Assembly: GCA_016784025.1 (NCBI GenBank)
Contig: JADHVL010000020.1
Span: forward strand, 1 to 64,000
Direction of reading: 5' to 3'
DNA: 64,000 nucleotides
From: Fidelibacterota bacterium
GTDB taxonomy: Bacteria; Fidelibacterota; UBA8477; JABMPR01
The notes beneath the pieces are model-generated. The model saw only the letters and a program-made list of their open reading frames with translations, was not told where the DNA came from and searched no databases. A program made the translations under genes and the position numbers. The stretch's first letter is position 1. Every line of letters starts with the position of its first letter. Positions 26,691-35,930 of the stretch are shown here, in pieces.

Positions 26691-27080
26691 TTATCCATCA
26701 ATATCTGTAGACTGAAAGGCTACATTTTTCCACTGACTACTCTCCTTTATCCATATCGACAAAAAACGTGAGGAGTAGTCAAATTGTTCTTCTCCATTTT
26801 TACCCTTTGCCTTCCAACGACCTATAACAACCGCTGTATCTCCATAAAAACGAATATCTAATTGGTCAGTTCTGGCAACACTCCAAAATCGTTTATCTGA
26901 CCGATATGATGCTAAAACATCAGCTTTAGTTTCAACCCTTCCCCCAGGTTGGACGATTGTATAATCAGCATGTAACAAATTGTCTATTGCGTCTATATCT
27001 ATTCTGATATGTGCCTCTGCCAGTGCCTGTTCAGCCTGAGCAACTTGGTTGAATTCAATAGAATCTTTGCGATTTGGCAT
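26691..27080 (-). CDS. SnoaL/DUF4440-like NTF2-fold protein
   Basis: A 129-residue protein of the NTF2 superfamily: EQALAEAHIRIDIDAIDNLLHADYTIVQPGGRVETKADVLAS followed by DIRFYGDTAVVIGRW and RFLSIWIKESSQWKNVAFQST. This pattern is typical of DUF4440/SnoaL-like proteins, which may be small hydrolases, isomerases or ligand binders. ATG 27080 is used because AAGGA precedes it at the right distance; a TTG five codons earlier is less likely. Substrate unknown. Part of the accessory run. Confidence 0.8.
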   Translation of the reverse strand: MPNRKDSIEFNQVAQAEQALAEAHIRIDIDAIDNLLHADYTIVQPGGRVETKADVLASYRSDKRFWSVARTDQLDIRFYGDTAVVIGRWKAKGKNGEEQFDYSSRFLSIWIKESSQWKNVAFQSTDIDG

Positions 27081-27239
27081 TATTGGTTCCTTCAATTTTT
27101 ACATGTCTCGCCAATCATCTGGGATGCGCCTACTTACTTTCGTATCTCAGGAAGACAGACAGACTTACCAGGGCGTAGTCTGGCCTTCCTAAAATAGCGG
27201 TTACAGCGTAGCTGGGTCTTTTCTCAGGATGTAGGTTAT

Positions 27240-27659
27240 CTACTCATCACTGTCAAGTCTTTTCCCCAGACTTAAGACCTCATCTAATTTGTAACCCAAT
27301 CTTTTATAGAATTTTACTGCCTGAATATTCGATTCTCTAATCTGCAAATTAAGCTTTGGACAACCGGCAATCTCAAGCTGCCTTTCAACCTCAAGCATTA
27401 TTTTTCGTCCAAAACCCTTCTGACGGTGATCTGGTGAAACGGCCAAATAATTAATCCAACCACGGTGCCCGTCATATCCAGCCATGGCGGAAGCTATAAG
27501 ATCTCCATCCAGCACACCTACAAGAAACAATTCTGGTTGAACTTTAAGTTTCCGATGTATGTCTTTTTTCGGATTATTCCACGATCTGATCAAATCACAT
27601 TTATCCCACAGTGTGATTACTGATGATTCATCTGATTGACGATAACTTCGAATTTGCAT
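27240..27659 (-). CDS. GNAT N-acetyltransferase (YpeA-like)
   Basis: A 139-residue GNAT-fold enzyme. The acetyl-CoA loop is VSPDHRQKGFGRKIM; upstream WINYLAV is beta-strand 4, and IRESNIQAVKFYKRLGYK is the C-terminal signature. The start IRSYRQSDESSVITLWDKCDLIRSWNNP strongly resembles the YpeA group. It may acetylate small molecules or protein N-termini; the substrate is not inferable. Single gene in the accessory run. The 144-base gap to the NTF2-like gene ends in a sequence similar to the high-coordinate end of the attC at 30383. Confidence 0.87.
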   Translation of the reverse strand: MQIRSYRQSDESSVITLWDKCDLIRSWNNPKKDIHRKLKVQPELFLVGVLDGDLIASAMAGYDGHRGWINYLAVSPDHRQKGFGRKIMLEVERQLEIAGCPKLNLQIRESNIQAVKFYKRLGYKLDEVLSLGKRLDSDE

Positions 27660-27683
27660 TTTTCCCTAATCTGATCTAGGACA

Positions 27684-28334
27684 TTAAGGTAACTGTCTAT
27701 TTAGGTCACGAAAATGAATAAACAGAAGGATAGATAGCGCTAGGAGAATTGGACCCCAGGCTATTGGACCTGTGGGAATAAAAATATTGGTGGCAAAGCT
27801 TATAACGCTACCAAATGAGAGGATGGCGTAGAGAACACATAGATAGCGGATTGCTTTATTGAGTGGGGAATTTGAGAAAAGTGGTGCCACAAACAAAAAT
27901 GCCAGCGAAGAGAAGAACCCCCAGCCCAATACTTCCAGAGCTAGCATTATTGAGCCATCCCCATAAGGCAAGAAGCGTATCAAATCTGCAGGTATATCTG
28001 GTAGACTTTGTTGGATCACAGTAAGTTGAACAAAGCGATTGATACATACGGTGACGGCATATAAAATGGAAAAGCTGACACCCAATGATCCGAGTATCTT
28101 GTTATCTTTCTCATTTACATACCGTATGGCTGTAAACAGGACAACAAGTCCTGGTGCAACGAGAAAAGTGATGATGCCCGCAGTCAATTGGACAAATGGA
28201 CCAGGTGGAATTGTAAAGCCTTTAGCAAAAGTATAGATAACCAACACAAAGATATATATTATACCCAGTGTTGCAGCATAAGCTGATGCCCACAAACCAA
28301 CTCGACTGGCCATATTGTTATTCAGGCTTTCCAT
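27684..28334 (-). CDS. Integral membrane protein of unknown function
   Basis: A 216-residue protein with about six predicted membrane helices (near 12-35, 45-68, 80-100, 130-152, 160-180 and 188-206). GGGGAG upstream supports the ATG at 28334. No family signature is recognised; the short loops and the lack of charged motifs in helices do not point to a transporter class. Separated by only 24 bases from the GNAT gene, it may be co-transcribed with it. Confidence 0.7.
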   Translation of the reverse strand: MESLNNNMASRVGLWASAYAATLGIIYIFVLVIYTFAKGFTIPPGPFVQLTAGIITFLVAPGLVVLFTAIRYVNEKDNKILGSLGVSFSILYAVTVCINRFVQLTVIQQSLPDIPADLIRFLPYGDGSIMLALEVLGWGFFSSLAFLFVAPLFSNSPLNKAIRYLCVLYAILSFGSVISFATNIFIPTGPIAWGPILLALSILLFIHFRDLNRQLP

Positions 28335-28401
28335 GGTTTCTTCTCTCTCCCCTTTGTTAAATGGAAATTTATTCCAATAATAACTTATGAGATATTTCCA
28401 T

Positions 28402-28803
28402 TCATGGCTTTAAGGTTATTCCGAAGAATACTCCAATAATCATCATCTCAAGTAGGCCTGAAACAATAATATACAGGAGTAGTGAGAAGCTGATATTGAA
28501 CATGACGTATTGGGTTGCACCATACATTACCACTCTAAAAAACCATATTAATAGACCATAGCTTAGTCCTTTTAAGAATCCAGTATCACCAGGCAGGCTT
28601 TGGACCAGCAATAAAAATATACCTGCCAGAATAAAACCATATGCCAAATCGATCACTGTTCCCAGCGCAGGACTAATTCTTGCTCGCATGATTGGTTTAT
28701 ATACAGCGTATAGTTTTTGCGCTAGTGGGTTGGCATTTAACACCGCATCAAGTACACCAAATAGTATTCCACCTGATATACTAATGATAACATATCTAAT
28801 CAT
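28402..28803 (-). CDS. Small four-helix membrane protein
   Basis: A 133-residue protein with four predicted helices: IIISISGGILFGVLDAVL, YGFILAGIFLLLVQSL, GLLIWFFRVVMYGATQYV and LLLYIIVSGLLEMMIIGVFF. GGGGGTAAA precedes the ATG. The closing helix with LLEMMIIGVFFG resembles small conserved membrane proteins of unknown function. It starts only 25 bases after the stop of the MBL-fold gene, so the two may share a transcript. Confidence 0.65.
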   Translation of the reverse strand: MIRYVIISISGGILFGVLDAVLNANPLAQKLYAVYKPIMRARISPALGTVIDLAYGFILAGIFLLLVQSLPGDTGFLKGLSYGLLIWFFRVVMYGATQYVMFNISFSLLLYIIVSGLLEMMIIGVFFGITLKP

Positions 28804-28828
28804 TTTACCCCCTATTTGAGTTCAGAAC

Positions 28829-29578
28829 TCAGTCTTTGTATTCCATTTTACAGTAAATATTTTTTCTTTCAAATGATAAAGGAGATATCATCATTTCTGT
28901 TTGATGAGTACGTACTACATCGTCTTTCCCCCGTAAAAAGTCTTCCGCTGAGTGTGGCAGGGAGTCGAATTCCTCAGTTCTATAGTGCATGGGTACTATT
29001 ATGCTGCCATCACATAGTTGGGAGACAATCGAATCAGCAACATCAAGTGGTATCGTAAATTTTCCCCCTACTGGAATGAGCAGAATATCTATGGCTCCGA
29101 TTTCCGAAACCTGGTCCTTGGACAATTCAGTACCAATATCACCTAAATGGGCAATGCGTATGCCCTCAATTTCCAGAATAAAGATGGAATTTAACCCATG
29201 ATGACCGGGATCATGATATGAGGCAACATTATATATGTGAACACCATTCAATGTGGTGTCGATGTAATTGAACTTTTGATTCCCAGGAAGACAACCGCTT
29301 AGACTTGTGAAATCGGATGCAAGGGAACTGGTGTTGTTGTGATCGATATGCTCATGTGATATGGTTACGAAATCTGCTTCAATCCCAGATGGCATTTTAT
29401 ATCCTTTAAACTCAGCCGGATCTGTGAGGATACGAGTCCCTGATGATGTGGTAATGAGAAAAGCAGCATGTCCCAAATACTGCAGACGAATGGGTTCGGC
29501 TTGCTCAGTACTGTTTCCAGGAATTGAGACAATAAACAGAATTAATGCAGCAAATGTTTGTGCCAGTCGTTTCATCAT
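28829..29578 (-). CDS. Exported MBL-fold metallo-hydrolase
   Basis: A 249-residue protein. A signal peptide (about 1-24) is followed by an MBL fold: the start RLQYLGHAAFLITTSSGTRILTDP is typical of the UlaG-like group, the metal motif is SHEHIDHN, and HHGL, HLGDIG and the final PMHYRTEEFD supply further metal ligands. It is probably a periplasmic hydrolase of a phosphodiester, lactone or similar bond. The specific substrate cannot be read from sequence. Confidence 0.87.
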   Translation of the reverse strand: MMKRLAQTFAALILFIVSIPGNSTEQAEPIRLQYLGHAAFLITTSSGTRILTDPAEFKGYKMPSGIEADFVTISHEHIDHNNTSSLASDFTSLSGCLPGNQKFNYIDTTLNGVHIYNVASYHDPGHHGLNSIFILEIEGIRIAHLGDIGTELSKDQVSEIGAIDILLIPVGGKFTIPLDVADSIVSQLCDGSIIVPMHYRTEEFDSLPHSAEDFLRGKDDVVRTHQTEMMISPLSFERKNIYCKMEYKD

Positions 29579-29604
29579 ATTTTACTTAGCATATCATTTC
29601 ATGA

Positions 29605-29701
29605 ACTGTTAATCCAATAATGCCTGTAAGGTGGTAACTCCCACTAGCCGGGTATCTTGTCCGTTCTAGTTGTTTCACCGCATTTTGGTTTTTGTAAACC
29701 A
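29605..29701 (-). other. Possible degenerate attC site
   Basis: The gap between the MBL and DUF4332 genes contains an imperfect palindrome (GGTG...CTAG with CTAG...CACC). At its high end GTAAACCA resembles (6 of 8) the GTTAACAA core that begins the DUF4332 cassette. The low end (TTAATCC) lacks the usual AACG. It may be a decayed attC. Confidence 0.3.
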
Positions 29702-29706
29702 ATGGA

Positions 29707-30369
29707 TTATTTCACTGATTCAAGTTCCCTGGCAATTTCAAGTGTAAAGTCTATATCTCGGGACGTGAAATCCGCAGTCCGTTGAGTTTTTTCCTCATAC
29801 ATCAATCGGATTTCTTCACCGGTATATTTCATAAGTGTCACAACTGAGTCCATACCTGCTTCATACAATATGCCTGCGAAGGCAGGTCCAACTCCATACA
29901 ACCTGCTTAAATCTGACAAACTTATTAGTTGGGACAAATCTTCGCGTAAAAGACCACTTATTTTTAGAAAAGCAGAAAGTTGTTCTCGGTTTGAAGCCAG
30001 ATCAAACAATTTCTTTGTTGATGTGATACCCTGTTCTTCCAGCTTTAAAACAAGCGCTTTATCCACTCCAATAAATCTTGAAAGCTTTACGTGAGTTGGG
30101 AAATAGCTATTGGCTTCCCGTCTTAAAATTGTCAAGTATTCGACAGAGAGACCAGTTTTCTCGGCAAATTCTGCAATTTTCGGTTTTGATCCTAATACAG
30201 CCAAAAGTTCTGAGATATTCTTGATTCCAGATGATGCTAGAATATCAAAATATTGTTTCAGATTATTCTTCAATATTTGGCGACTGGGAATCAATTCACG
30301 TGATTCCAAACTGATTCGGAATTTTTCCAGCGAGTACTTTTTAGGATCTATATAGTATTGTGCTACCAC
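29707..30369 (-). CDS. DUF4332-like helix-hairpin-helix protein
   Basis: A 220-residue protein with repeated helix-hairpin-helix units: DILASSGIKNISELLAVLG, LKLEEQGITSTKKLFDLA and LSRLYGVGPAFAGILYEAGMDSVVTLMKYTGEEI. This matches the DUF4332 family, which is thought to bind nucleic acid or proteins. The ATG at 30381 is followed at once by GGAGG, which is the right distance from the GTG at 30369, so the GTG is taken as the start. The cassette boundary GTTAAC lies immediately upstream, so the ribosome-binding site is inside the cassette. Confidence 0.75.
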   Translation of the reverse strand: MVAQYYIDPKKYSLEKFRISLESRELIPSRQILKNNLKQYFDILASSGIKNISELLAVLGSKPKIAEFAEKTGLSVEYLTILRREANSYFPTHVKLSRFIGVDKALVLKLEEQGITSTKKLFDLASNREQLSAFLKISGLLREDLSQLISLSDLSRLYGVGPAFAGILYEAGMDSVVTLMKYTGEEIRLMYEEKTQRTADFTSRDIDFTLEIARELESVK

Positions 30370-30382
30370 TATATCCTCCATT

Positions 30383-30489
30383 TGTTAACGCCCCGGTCTG
30401 TTGTCCATAGCCTGCCCTGGTGTAGATTGAGTAAATCGAAGCCAGGGGGCTCAGCAAGGAGGGGATGGGTCTTTCTCAGGTTGTTACTC
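30383..30489 (-). other. attC-like integron recombination site 1
   Basis: On the minus strand it runs from GAGTAACAACC (R''-like) to GGGGCGTTAACA (core). The R'' box overlaps the stop codon of the upstream gene. Together with the sites near 32291, 33251, 35838, 36544 and 37578 it forms a series with the same layout, TAACAA at one end and CGTTA at the other. Confidence 0.6.
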
Positions 30490-31736
30490 TATCTTAAAAC
30501 CAACACTTTCCGGGTCTCAATTGACTTGTTCGCTGATAACCGGATAACATAGACACCTGAGGCCACCGCATGATTCTGGAGATCATTTCCCTTCCATTGA
30601 AATGAATACTCACCATATGATTTATTGGTAATGCTCTGAGTCCACACTGGACGTCCTGTAATATCAAAAATGCTTACCGAGAGGTCTGCTCCAGTATTAA
30701 GTGAATAGCTGATAGTGACCGCTGGATTCATAGGATTTGGGTATATGTTTAGTATTTCAAAGTCCAGTGGAACTTGGTTTTTATCATTAATACCTAGAAC
30801 AACTCCATCCTCGTTAAACACAAACACACCGTTTCCAAAGGATGCCAGCCATTTGTTATTATTAGCATCAATAACAAGTGATGTAATCCAACCTAATTCC
30901 TGTCCAGTATTTGTTGTGGTGTATTGTGTCCAATTCTCACCATCGAAGCGTGCCAATCCAAAGTCATAGCCCACCCAGAGTATTCCATCAGCATCAAATT
31001 GCAGGGCACCGGGGAACCAAAAATTAAGCGAGTCAGATTGAAATGTATAGCTGATCCAATTCTCACCATCATACCTACCAACAGCATTGTTAATACCAGT
31101 CCAGACATTACCTGAATTATCAAATGCCAGGGCTTGATGCCATAAAGTGTTGTGATAGCTACTATAAACCAACCACTGATCTCCATCAAACTCTATGAGA
31201 CTTGTATCGGATAGCATCCAAATAGAACCATCTGGACCTGCAGAAAGAGCTGCGAGGTAACCATGGTTCCCAAAATCTGAAGTGTCATAATCGGTAAATG
31301 TTGTCCCGTCAAATTTGGTCACAATATCCTGCCAATTTTTATACCAGATATTGTCCTCTGTATCTACAGTAAGATTGCGGGCATTATCCTCTGCGTCGTA
31401 TTCAGTGAAATCTGTTCCGTCAAATTTGACAAGTCCTGAGCCATCTGAACTTATCCAGAGGTTACCTTCACTATCTGTTCCAATGTCAATGGGTTCTATG
31501 GCATTTGCGGGGTAGCCAGAATTGTCCGGTGTCCAACTCACCCATCCCTCTCCATTGAACTTTGAAATACCAGCCCAATCGCATCCTATGTAAATATTAT
31601 TAAATGGATCGATTGTCATACATTGTGCATAACTGCCAGCAATGTTCGAGTTTTCAAGGTTGTAGTTAATCCAGGTTTCAGAATAGCATAAAGTTGTCAA
31701 TGCCAATGTAAGCAATACTGTCTTTGAGGTGTTCAT
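30489..31736 (-). CDS. Secreted two-component-regulator-type propeller protein with T9SS sorting domain
   Basis: A 415-residue protein with a signal peptide (about 1-19). Residues 20-330 are repeated propeller blades of the ligand-sensing type (GNLWISSDGSGLVKFDGTDFTEY, GSIWMLSDTSLIEFDGDQW and others), like the periplasmic Reg_prop propellers but without a kinase. The C-terminal 80 residues are a T9SS sorting domain (NIYPNPMNPAVTISYSL, FDITGRPVW, GVYVIRLSAN, ending RKVLVLR). ATG 31736 has GGGAGA upstream. It lies in a two-gene cassette with a lipoprotein gene. Confidence 0.85.
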   Translation of the reverse strand: MNTSKTVLLTLALTTLCYSETWINYNLENSNIAGSYAQCMTIDPFNNIYIGCDWAGISKFNGEGWVSWTPDNSGYPANAIEPIDIGTDSEGNLWISSDGSGLVKFDGTDFTEYDAEDNARNLTVDTEDNIWYKNWQDIVTKFDGTTFTDYDTSDFGNHGYLAALSAGPDGSIWMLSDTSLIEFDGDQWLVYSSYHNTLWHQALAFDNSGNVWTGINNAVGRYDGENWISYTFQSDSLNFWFPGALQFDADGILWVGYDFGLARFDGENWTQYTTTNTGQELGWITSLVIDANNNKWLASFGNGVFVFNEDGVVLGINDKNQVPLDFEILNIYPNPMNPAVTISYSLNTGADLSVSIFDITGRPVWTQSITNKSYGEYSFQWKGNDLQNHAVASGVYVIRLSANKSIETRKVLVLR

Positions 31737-31850
31737 CCTGGAATCTCCCTTCAAGGAAAGTAATTTAATTCGCGGTAATATAGTCTATCAATGGTTATTA
31801 ATACCTGTCTTCCACCAAACGCTTCAGCCTTGGATAGCAATCAGTGCTGT

Positions 31851-32276
31851 CTACCTGAAAACAACCTTAGGGTTGGAGGTAACCAATAGAGGTGTCTCAA
31901 AAATCAAGTGGGTTGGGGCAGTTTCATCAACTATAAAAAACCCCTTATATTCCCATATGCGATTACCCAAATATTTGACATAGAAATCTATGATATATTT
32001 ACCTGGATCTAAAGCAATTGAAGTGTTGGTATGCCAATTCACCTCATCATCGTAGACAATCTGTCTGGTTAGAAATTCACGAATAGTGACTTGAGGTCCA
32101 CGCCATATCAATTTCCCACCTGGCTTGCCCGCTTTAAAAATCAAACCAGTCTCAAAGTCTGGGTCCCAGACAGTATCAGGTGGAGCCTTGTCTAGCATGA
32201 GTGTTGTGGAAAGCAGGCAGGCATTCAGACTGACTATCATGATTATCTGCAAGAGAAGTATGGTTTTTCGAATCAT
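31851..32276 (-). CDS. Lipoprotein of unknown function
   Basis: A 141-residue protein. The signal peptide ends in a lipobox (VSLNAC, Cys near residue 20). The remainder is beta-rich (KLIWRGPQVTIREFLTR, GKYIIDFYVKYLGNR, WEYKGFFIVD) with no recognised domain. GAGG lies six bases before ATG 32276, so that start is preferred over the ATG two codons upstream. It shares a cassette with the propeller gene. Confidence 0.65.
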   Translation of the reverse strand: MIRKTILLLQIIMIVSLNACLLSTTLMLDKAPPDTVWDPDFETGLIFKAGKPGGKLIWRGPQVTIREFLTRQIVYDDEVNWHTNTSIALDPGKYIIDFYVKYLGNRIWEYKGFFIVDETAPTHLIFETPLLVTSNPKVVFR

Positions 32277-32290
32277 TTGCATCCTCGTGT

Positions 32291-32341
32291 GGTTAACGCC
32301 CTCGTCCCTCTAAGCGGGGTAAGACCTGCCTTTGTTAGCGG
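32291..32341 (-). other. attC-like integron recombination site 2 (short)
   Basis: On the minus strand CCGCTAACAAAGG ... GGGCGTTAACCA, only about 51 bases. R'' reversed (GTTAGCGG) matches the core that starts the hydrolase cassette (GTTAGCAA at 33258-33251) in 6 of 8 bases. Confidence 0.7.
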
Positions 32342-32375
32342 TGTGTAAGATTCAATGGACTCCTCAAATTGGCAG

Positions 32376-33203
32376 TTACTCGTTTTTCCCAATAAATGGT
32401 CTCATTGATTCCCAAACAGCGGGGAAATTGCAAAAGAAGACAACATGGGAGCAGCCGGGTATTATTGACAGCTGGGAATCATTCAGGTACTCGTGAACGG
32501 CTAAAAATTCTTTAGGCGTGGAATACTCGTCGCTGTCTCCGCCCATAATCAGGACAGGACACGAGATCTTTTCAAATGTTTCTTTGCTGATGGAGCTCTT
32601 ATTATAAAGGTCATTCAGCATTTGGAGGCTTTCATCCCAACGCTCTGGCTCAGGCATGTATTCCAATTTCTTTTTAAAAAAATCACCATATTCAGACAAG
32701 AGACTCTCAGCAGAATAATTACTGTTTCCAGGAGTGTCTTTGGGTGGATCATCACCAGCCCCTATGGCAACGACCTTTTTAACAATATCCGGATACATGG
32801 CAGCCAGCTTATAGGCAGCAAATCCGCCATCACTAAAACCAATGACCGTCACATCGTCCAGTTTCAGATGCTGGACGAGTTTGTAGGCGTCGTCTGCCCT
32901 TTGTTCATAGCTGAATGGCTCATGACCGATATCGGATTTCCCATGCCCTCGAGTCGCCAGACAAATGACCTGGAATTCTTCTGAAAGAACTGGAATAAAA
33001 GGTGCAAACTCACTGATATAGCCAAACACACCGCCATGGAGCATTAGTATGGGTTCTCCAGTACCGTAAGTTTCGTAGTATAACTTGGTATTGTCATGAA
33101 GCTTTAAATACTCTCCCGCACTTTCGTTATAGCCATAAGGAATGGGTTGGGAACCCTGGCCACAGCCGTAAATGAATATGACAAGTAAAACCAGTACTCT
33201 CAT
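32376..33203 (-). CDS. Alpha/beta-hydrolase, exported lipoprotein
   Basis: A 275-residue protein. A lipoprotein signal (FIYGCG, Cys about 14) precedes an alpha/beta-hydrolase fold: oxyanion segment MLHGGVFG, nucleophile elbow GFSDGG, LATRGHGKSD, acid in MGGDSDEYSTP and catalytic His in PGCSHVVF. All three catalytic residues are visible, so activity is expected. Substrate class (ester, lactone, epoxide) is undetermined. GGGAGG precedes the ATG. Single-gene cassette between sites 2 and 3. Confidence 0.85.
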   Translation of the reverse strand: MRVLVLLVIFIYGCGQGSQPIPYGYNESAGEYLKLHDNTKLYYETYGTGEPILMLHGGVFGYISEFAPFIPVLSEEFQVICLATRGHGKSDIGHEPFSYEQRADDAYKLVQHLKLDDVTVIGFSDGGFAAYKLAAMYPDIVKKVVAIGAGDDPPKDTPGNSNYSAESLLSEYGDFFKKKLEYMPEPERWDESLQMLNDLYNKSSISKETFEKISCPVLIMGGDSDEYSTPKEFLAVHEYLNDSQLSIIPGCSHVVFFCNFPAVWESMRPFIGKNE

Positions 33204-33250
33204 TGATACCTCCCTTGAAATTCAATTACAATTACAAACTAATGTTGTTA

Positions 33251-33383
33251 TTGCTAACGATGCGCTCACTGCGTGGTGGGTATCAAACGCATGTTACCTT
33301 TAATTGCAAATTGATTTATTTGGCTACCAAAATTGGCAGAAAAAAGCAGCGCCCCACCTGTCCAGTGCAGCCAAAGTTATACC
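33251..33383 (-). other. attC-like integron recombination site 3
   Basis: On the minus strand GGTATAACTTTGG ... CATCGTTAGCAA with internal complementary arms (CAGTG with CACTG and others). Its R'' box reversed (GTTATACC) is identical in 8 of 8 bases to the core that begins the FG-GAP gene cassette at 35845-35838. This is the pairing expected within one cassette. Confidence 0.8.
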
Positions 33384-33415
33384 TTGCATGGACATGAAGC
33401 GAATTGAACTTGTAC

Positions 33416-35818
33416 TTATTGGCGTTTTTTCTCATTTGGTTTAAGTGTTTCTCCCTCTATGGCAATCCAAAAACTGTGGGGTTTAATCTTTGTGTAATGA
33501 TCCACTATGCTGGAAGGCCAGTGCACCTCAAGGGAATCGACAAGGACAGCGTCGCCCAAGCCGAAGTGGATATCATATGTATTTTGACTGGCATATCCCG
33601 TATTGGGTAACATTTGACGAGTTTGCCAAACTGATTTTTCATCCGTCTTTGCTTTAAGACGGACTCTGGTTCCAATGCCAAAGTGATTTGTACGTTTACC
33701 CCAAAGTCGTATTGAAACCCAATTGTTACCAGTAGTCTCGTTACGATAGAGCGCATTATCCTGATCATCACTACCCCAGTTCGCCACAAAAAGATCAAGA
33801 TCGCCGTCGTTATCGTAGTCAGCCCAGGCAACACCTGCCGAAGTATCAGCATCAGTTGTTAAAGGATCGTGAGATATACGTGTAAACTGACCATTTTTTC
33901 CCTGTACATAAAAAAAGTTGCGCATATCGTCCTGATAGGTCCCATTGGCGATATAAAGATCCAGATCTCCATCATTATCAAAATCACCCCATGTGTGTCC
34001 TTTTGATGCGCCACCACCGTTATCTGAATATTTGACGTGTTCAAACATTGGGTTGTCAAACAAGGGTTTAAGAGTTCCTCTCCCATCATTCTGATACAAT
34101 ATGTTACGGTCATTTTTGCCAATATTCGTCACAAAGAGGTCAAGGTCTCCGTCATAGTCATAATCAACCATAGAGACGCCATAGGTAAACGCAACATTTG
34201 TAACAAAGTGCCCTTGAGTCACTTCTGTAAACGAACCATCACCATTGTTATGATAGAAAAAGTTGCGTTGTCTATAATTGCCAACGTACAAGTCTATATA
34301 TCCGTCCCCGTCTATATCACCGAAAGCACATGTCCGTCCTTCACCGCCGTTATTTACCAACGAGCCGGCCTGAATCCGCTCAAAGTGTCCAGCACCAAGG
34401 TTATGATAAAGCGCATCGTCTTGGTCTCCTCGGTTGACAACAAAAACATCAAGGAGGCCATCGTTGTCATAGTCGGCCCAACATGATACAGCTGCGTTTG
34501 TTCTATCTGAAACAAGCGGACCTTCTGTTACCAGCACAAATCCGCTGGTGGTATCATTTCGAAACAAAAAATTTGTTTCGTCCCCTGTGCCTGCCTCCCA
34601 ATCTTCAGTATTAACAACAAAAAGATCGAGATCGCCATCATTATCGTAATCCACCCAGTTAACGCCTTCAGAAAACCCACGGTGCCGTACTGCCTCCAAA
34701 CCACGCATTTTCGTGAAAGAGCCATCCCTATTATTTCTGTAGAGGAAATTCCACTGACCACCGGTATTGGCGACATATAAATCTGCATAGCCATCGTTAT
34801 TATAATCACCCCAGGCCAGACCTCGAGACTGACCTCCATCATTGACCATGCGCCCAGTAGTTATGCGTCTAAATTGCAATTCCGGATTTGCCTGCTTGGG
34901 GAGCGCAATTATGAAAATATCAACGTTCCTATCCTTGGTGCGATTGCATGCAATCTTTGCGCCGTCCGGGGACCACATCGGCCTGGTATAATAAGCACCT
35001 GGATCATCCGGTGTAATGCGGCTTACTTGTGAGCCGTCAGAATTCATGGTGTAAATATGCCAGACACGACTCTCTAACATATCAGATGCAAAAACAATCT
35101 TTGATCCATCCGGTGACCATGATGGCCATCCATCATAAGCAGGACGTTGGGTGATATTTGTTTCAACACCGGTATCCAGGTCTTTAACAAAAATTTCTGA
35201 ATTTCGATGATTATATGTTTCATCATCGGTTTCAATAACTCTGCGCCAGAGCAAAGTCTTATTATCCGGCGAAAGCGATGGATAAGTATCCCATTTTCCA
35301 TAATCAGTTAACCTACGAACATTGCTACCATTAACATCCATCATATAGATTTCGTAGTTCTCTTCATCACTACGAGTAGAATTAAATACAATTTGTGAAC
35401 CATCCACCGAGAATTTCGGGTGATCATCATTGTATAAAGAATTTGTGAGATTAATAACATTTGATCCGTCACTATCCATAAGAAACACATCGGAGTGGTC
35501 AGCAGGATATGAAGTGAACAGAATTTTTGAACCATCTGGTGAAACGACTGGACTCTCAGCATATTCCTGATTATGGGTCAGGCTTTTAAGACCGGTACCA
35601 TCGCTGTTAATAGTATAAACCTGAGTGTTCTCCCCAGAACGATTTGAGTGAAAAACAAGTCGTTTGCTATCTGGAAACCAATAGGGGTAGGACGACTGCA
35701 CATTGGTAATCTTCATCATGCTATCAGCAGGAACTTGGGCCAGACATGCTTCCGGCCAACCTACACTCAGAAAAGTGATCATTAGAATGAATAAGGAATG
35801 AGAAAGTAGTTTTTTCAT
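33416..35818 (-). CDS. Large exported PD40/FG-GAP/UnbV repeat protein
   Basis: An 800-residue protein with a signal peptide (about 1-28). Residues 35-300 are TolB-type PD40 blades (SPDGSKILFTS, SWSPDGSKIVFASD). Residues 310-680 are FG-GAP/VCBS units with calcium-type loops, D-DNDGDLDLF, repeated about seven times. The last 110 residues are an ASPIC/UnbV domain (VSIRLWGKRTNHFGIGTRV to LEVHWPSS). Such proteins act at the cell surface in adhesion or binding; no enzyme site is seen. Unlike the other repeat proteins here it lacks a T9SS tail. At 2.4 kb it is a very large gene for an integron cassette. Confidence 0.85.
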   Translation of the reverse strand: MKKLLSHSLFILMITFLSVGWPEACLAQVPADSMMKITNVQSSYPYWFPDSKRLVFHSNRSGENTQVYTINSDGTGLKSLTHNQEYAESPVVSPDGSKILFTSYPADHSDVFLMDSDGSNVINLTNSLYNDDHPKFSVDGSQIVFNSTRSDEENYEIYMMDVNGSNVRRLTDYGKWDTYPSLSPDNKTLLWRRVIETDDETYNHRNSEIFVKDLDTGVETNITQRPAYDGWPSWSPDGSKIVFASDMLESRVWHIYTMNSDGSQVSRITPDDPGAYYTRPMWSPDGAKIACNRTKDRNVDIFIIALPKQANPELQFRRITTGRMVNDGGQSRGLAWGDYNNDGYADLYVANTGGQWNFLYRNNRDGSFTKMRGLEAVRHRGFSEGVNWVDYDNDGDLDLFVVNTEDWEAGTGDETNFLFRNDTTSGFVLVTEGPLVSDRTNAAVSCWADYDNDGLLDVFVVNRGDQDDALYHNLGAGHFERIQAGSLVNNGGEGRTCAFGDIDGDGYIDLYVGNYRQRNFFYHNNGDGSFTEVTQGHFVTNVAFTYGVSMVDYDYDGDLDLFVTNIGKNDRNILYQNDGRGTLKPLFDNPMFEHVKYSDNGGGASKGHTWGDFDNDGDLDLYIANGTYQDDMRNFFYVQGKNGQFTRISHDPLTTDADTSAGVAWADYDNDGDLDLFVANWGSDDQDNALYRNETTGNNWVSIRLWGKRTNHFGIGTRVRLKAKTDEKSVWQTRQMLPNTGYASQNTYDIHFGLGDAVLVDSLEVHWPSSIVDHYTKIKPHSFWIAIEGETLKPNEKKRQ

Positions 35819-35837
35819 GATTAGTCCTGTATTAGGA

Positions 35838-35930
35838 GGTATAACGCCACCCTTCACCAGGTCGTGGCAAACGACATCGATTTCAGTTGCCGCGCGACCC
35901 GCGACTCCGTATGCAACGGTTTGTTATTCC
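35838..35930 (-). other. attC-like integron recombination site 4
   Basis: On the minus strand GGAATAACAAACC ... GGTGGCGTTATACC. The R'' box overlaps the stop of the YdeI-like gene. Reversed R'' (GTTATTCC) matches the core starting that cassette (GTTATACC at 36551-36544) in 7 of 8 bases. Confidence 0.8.
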
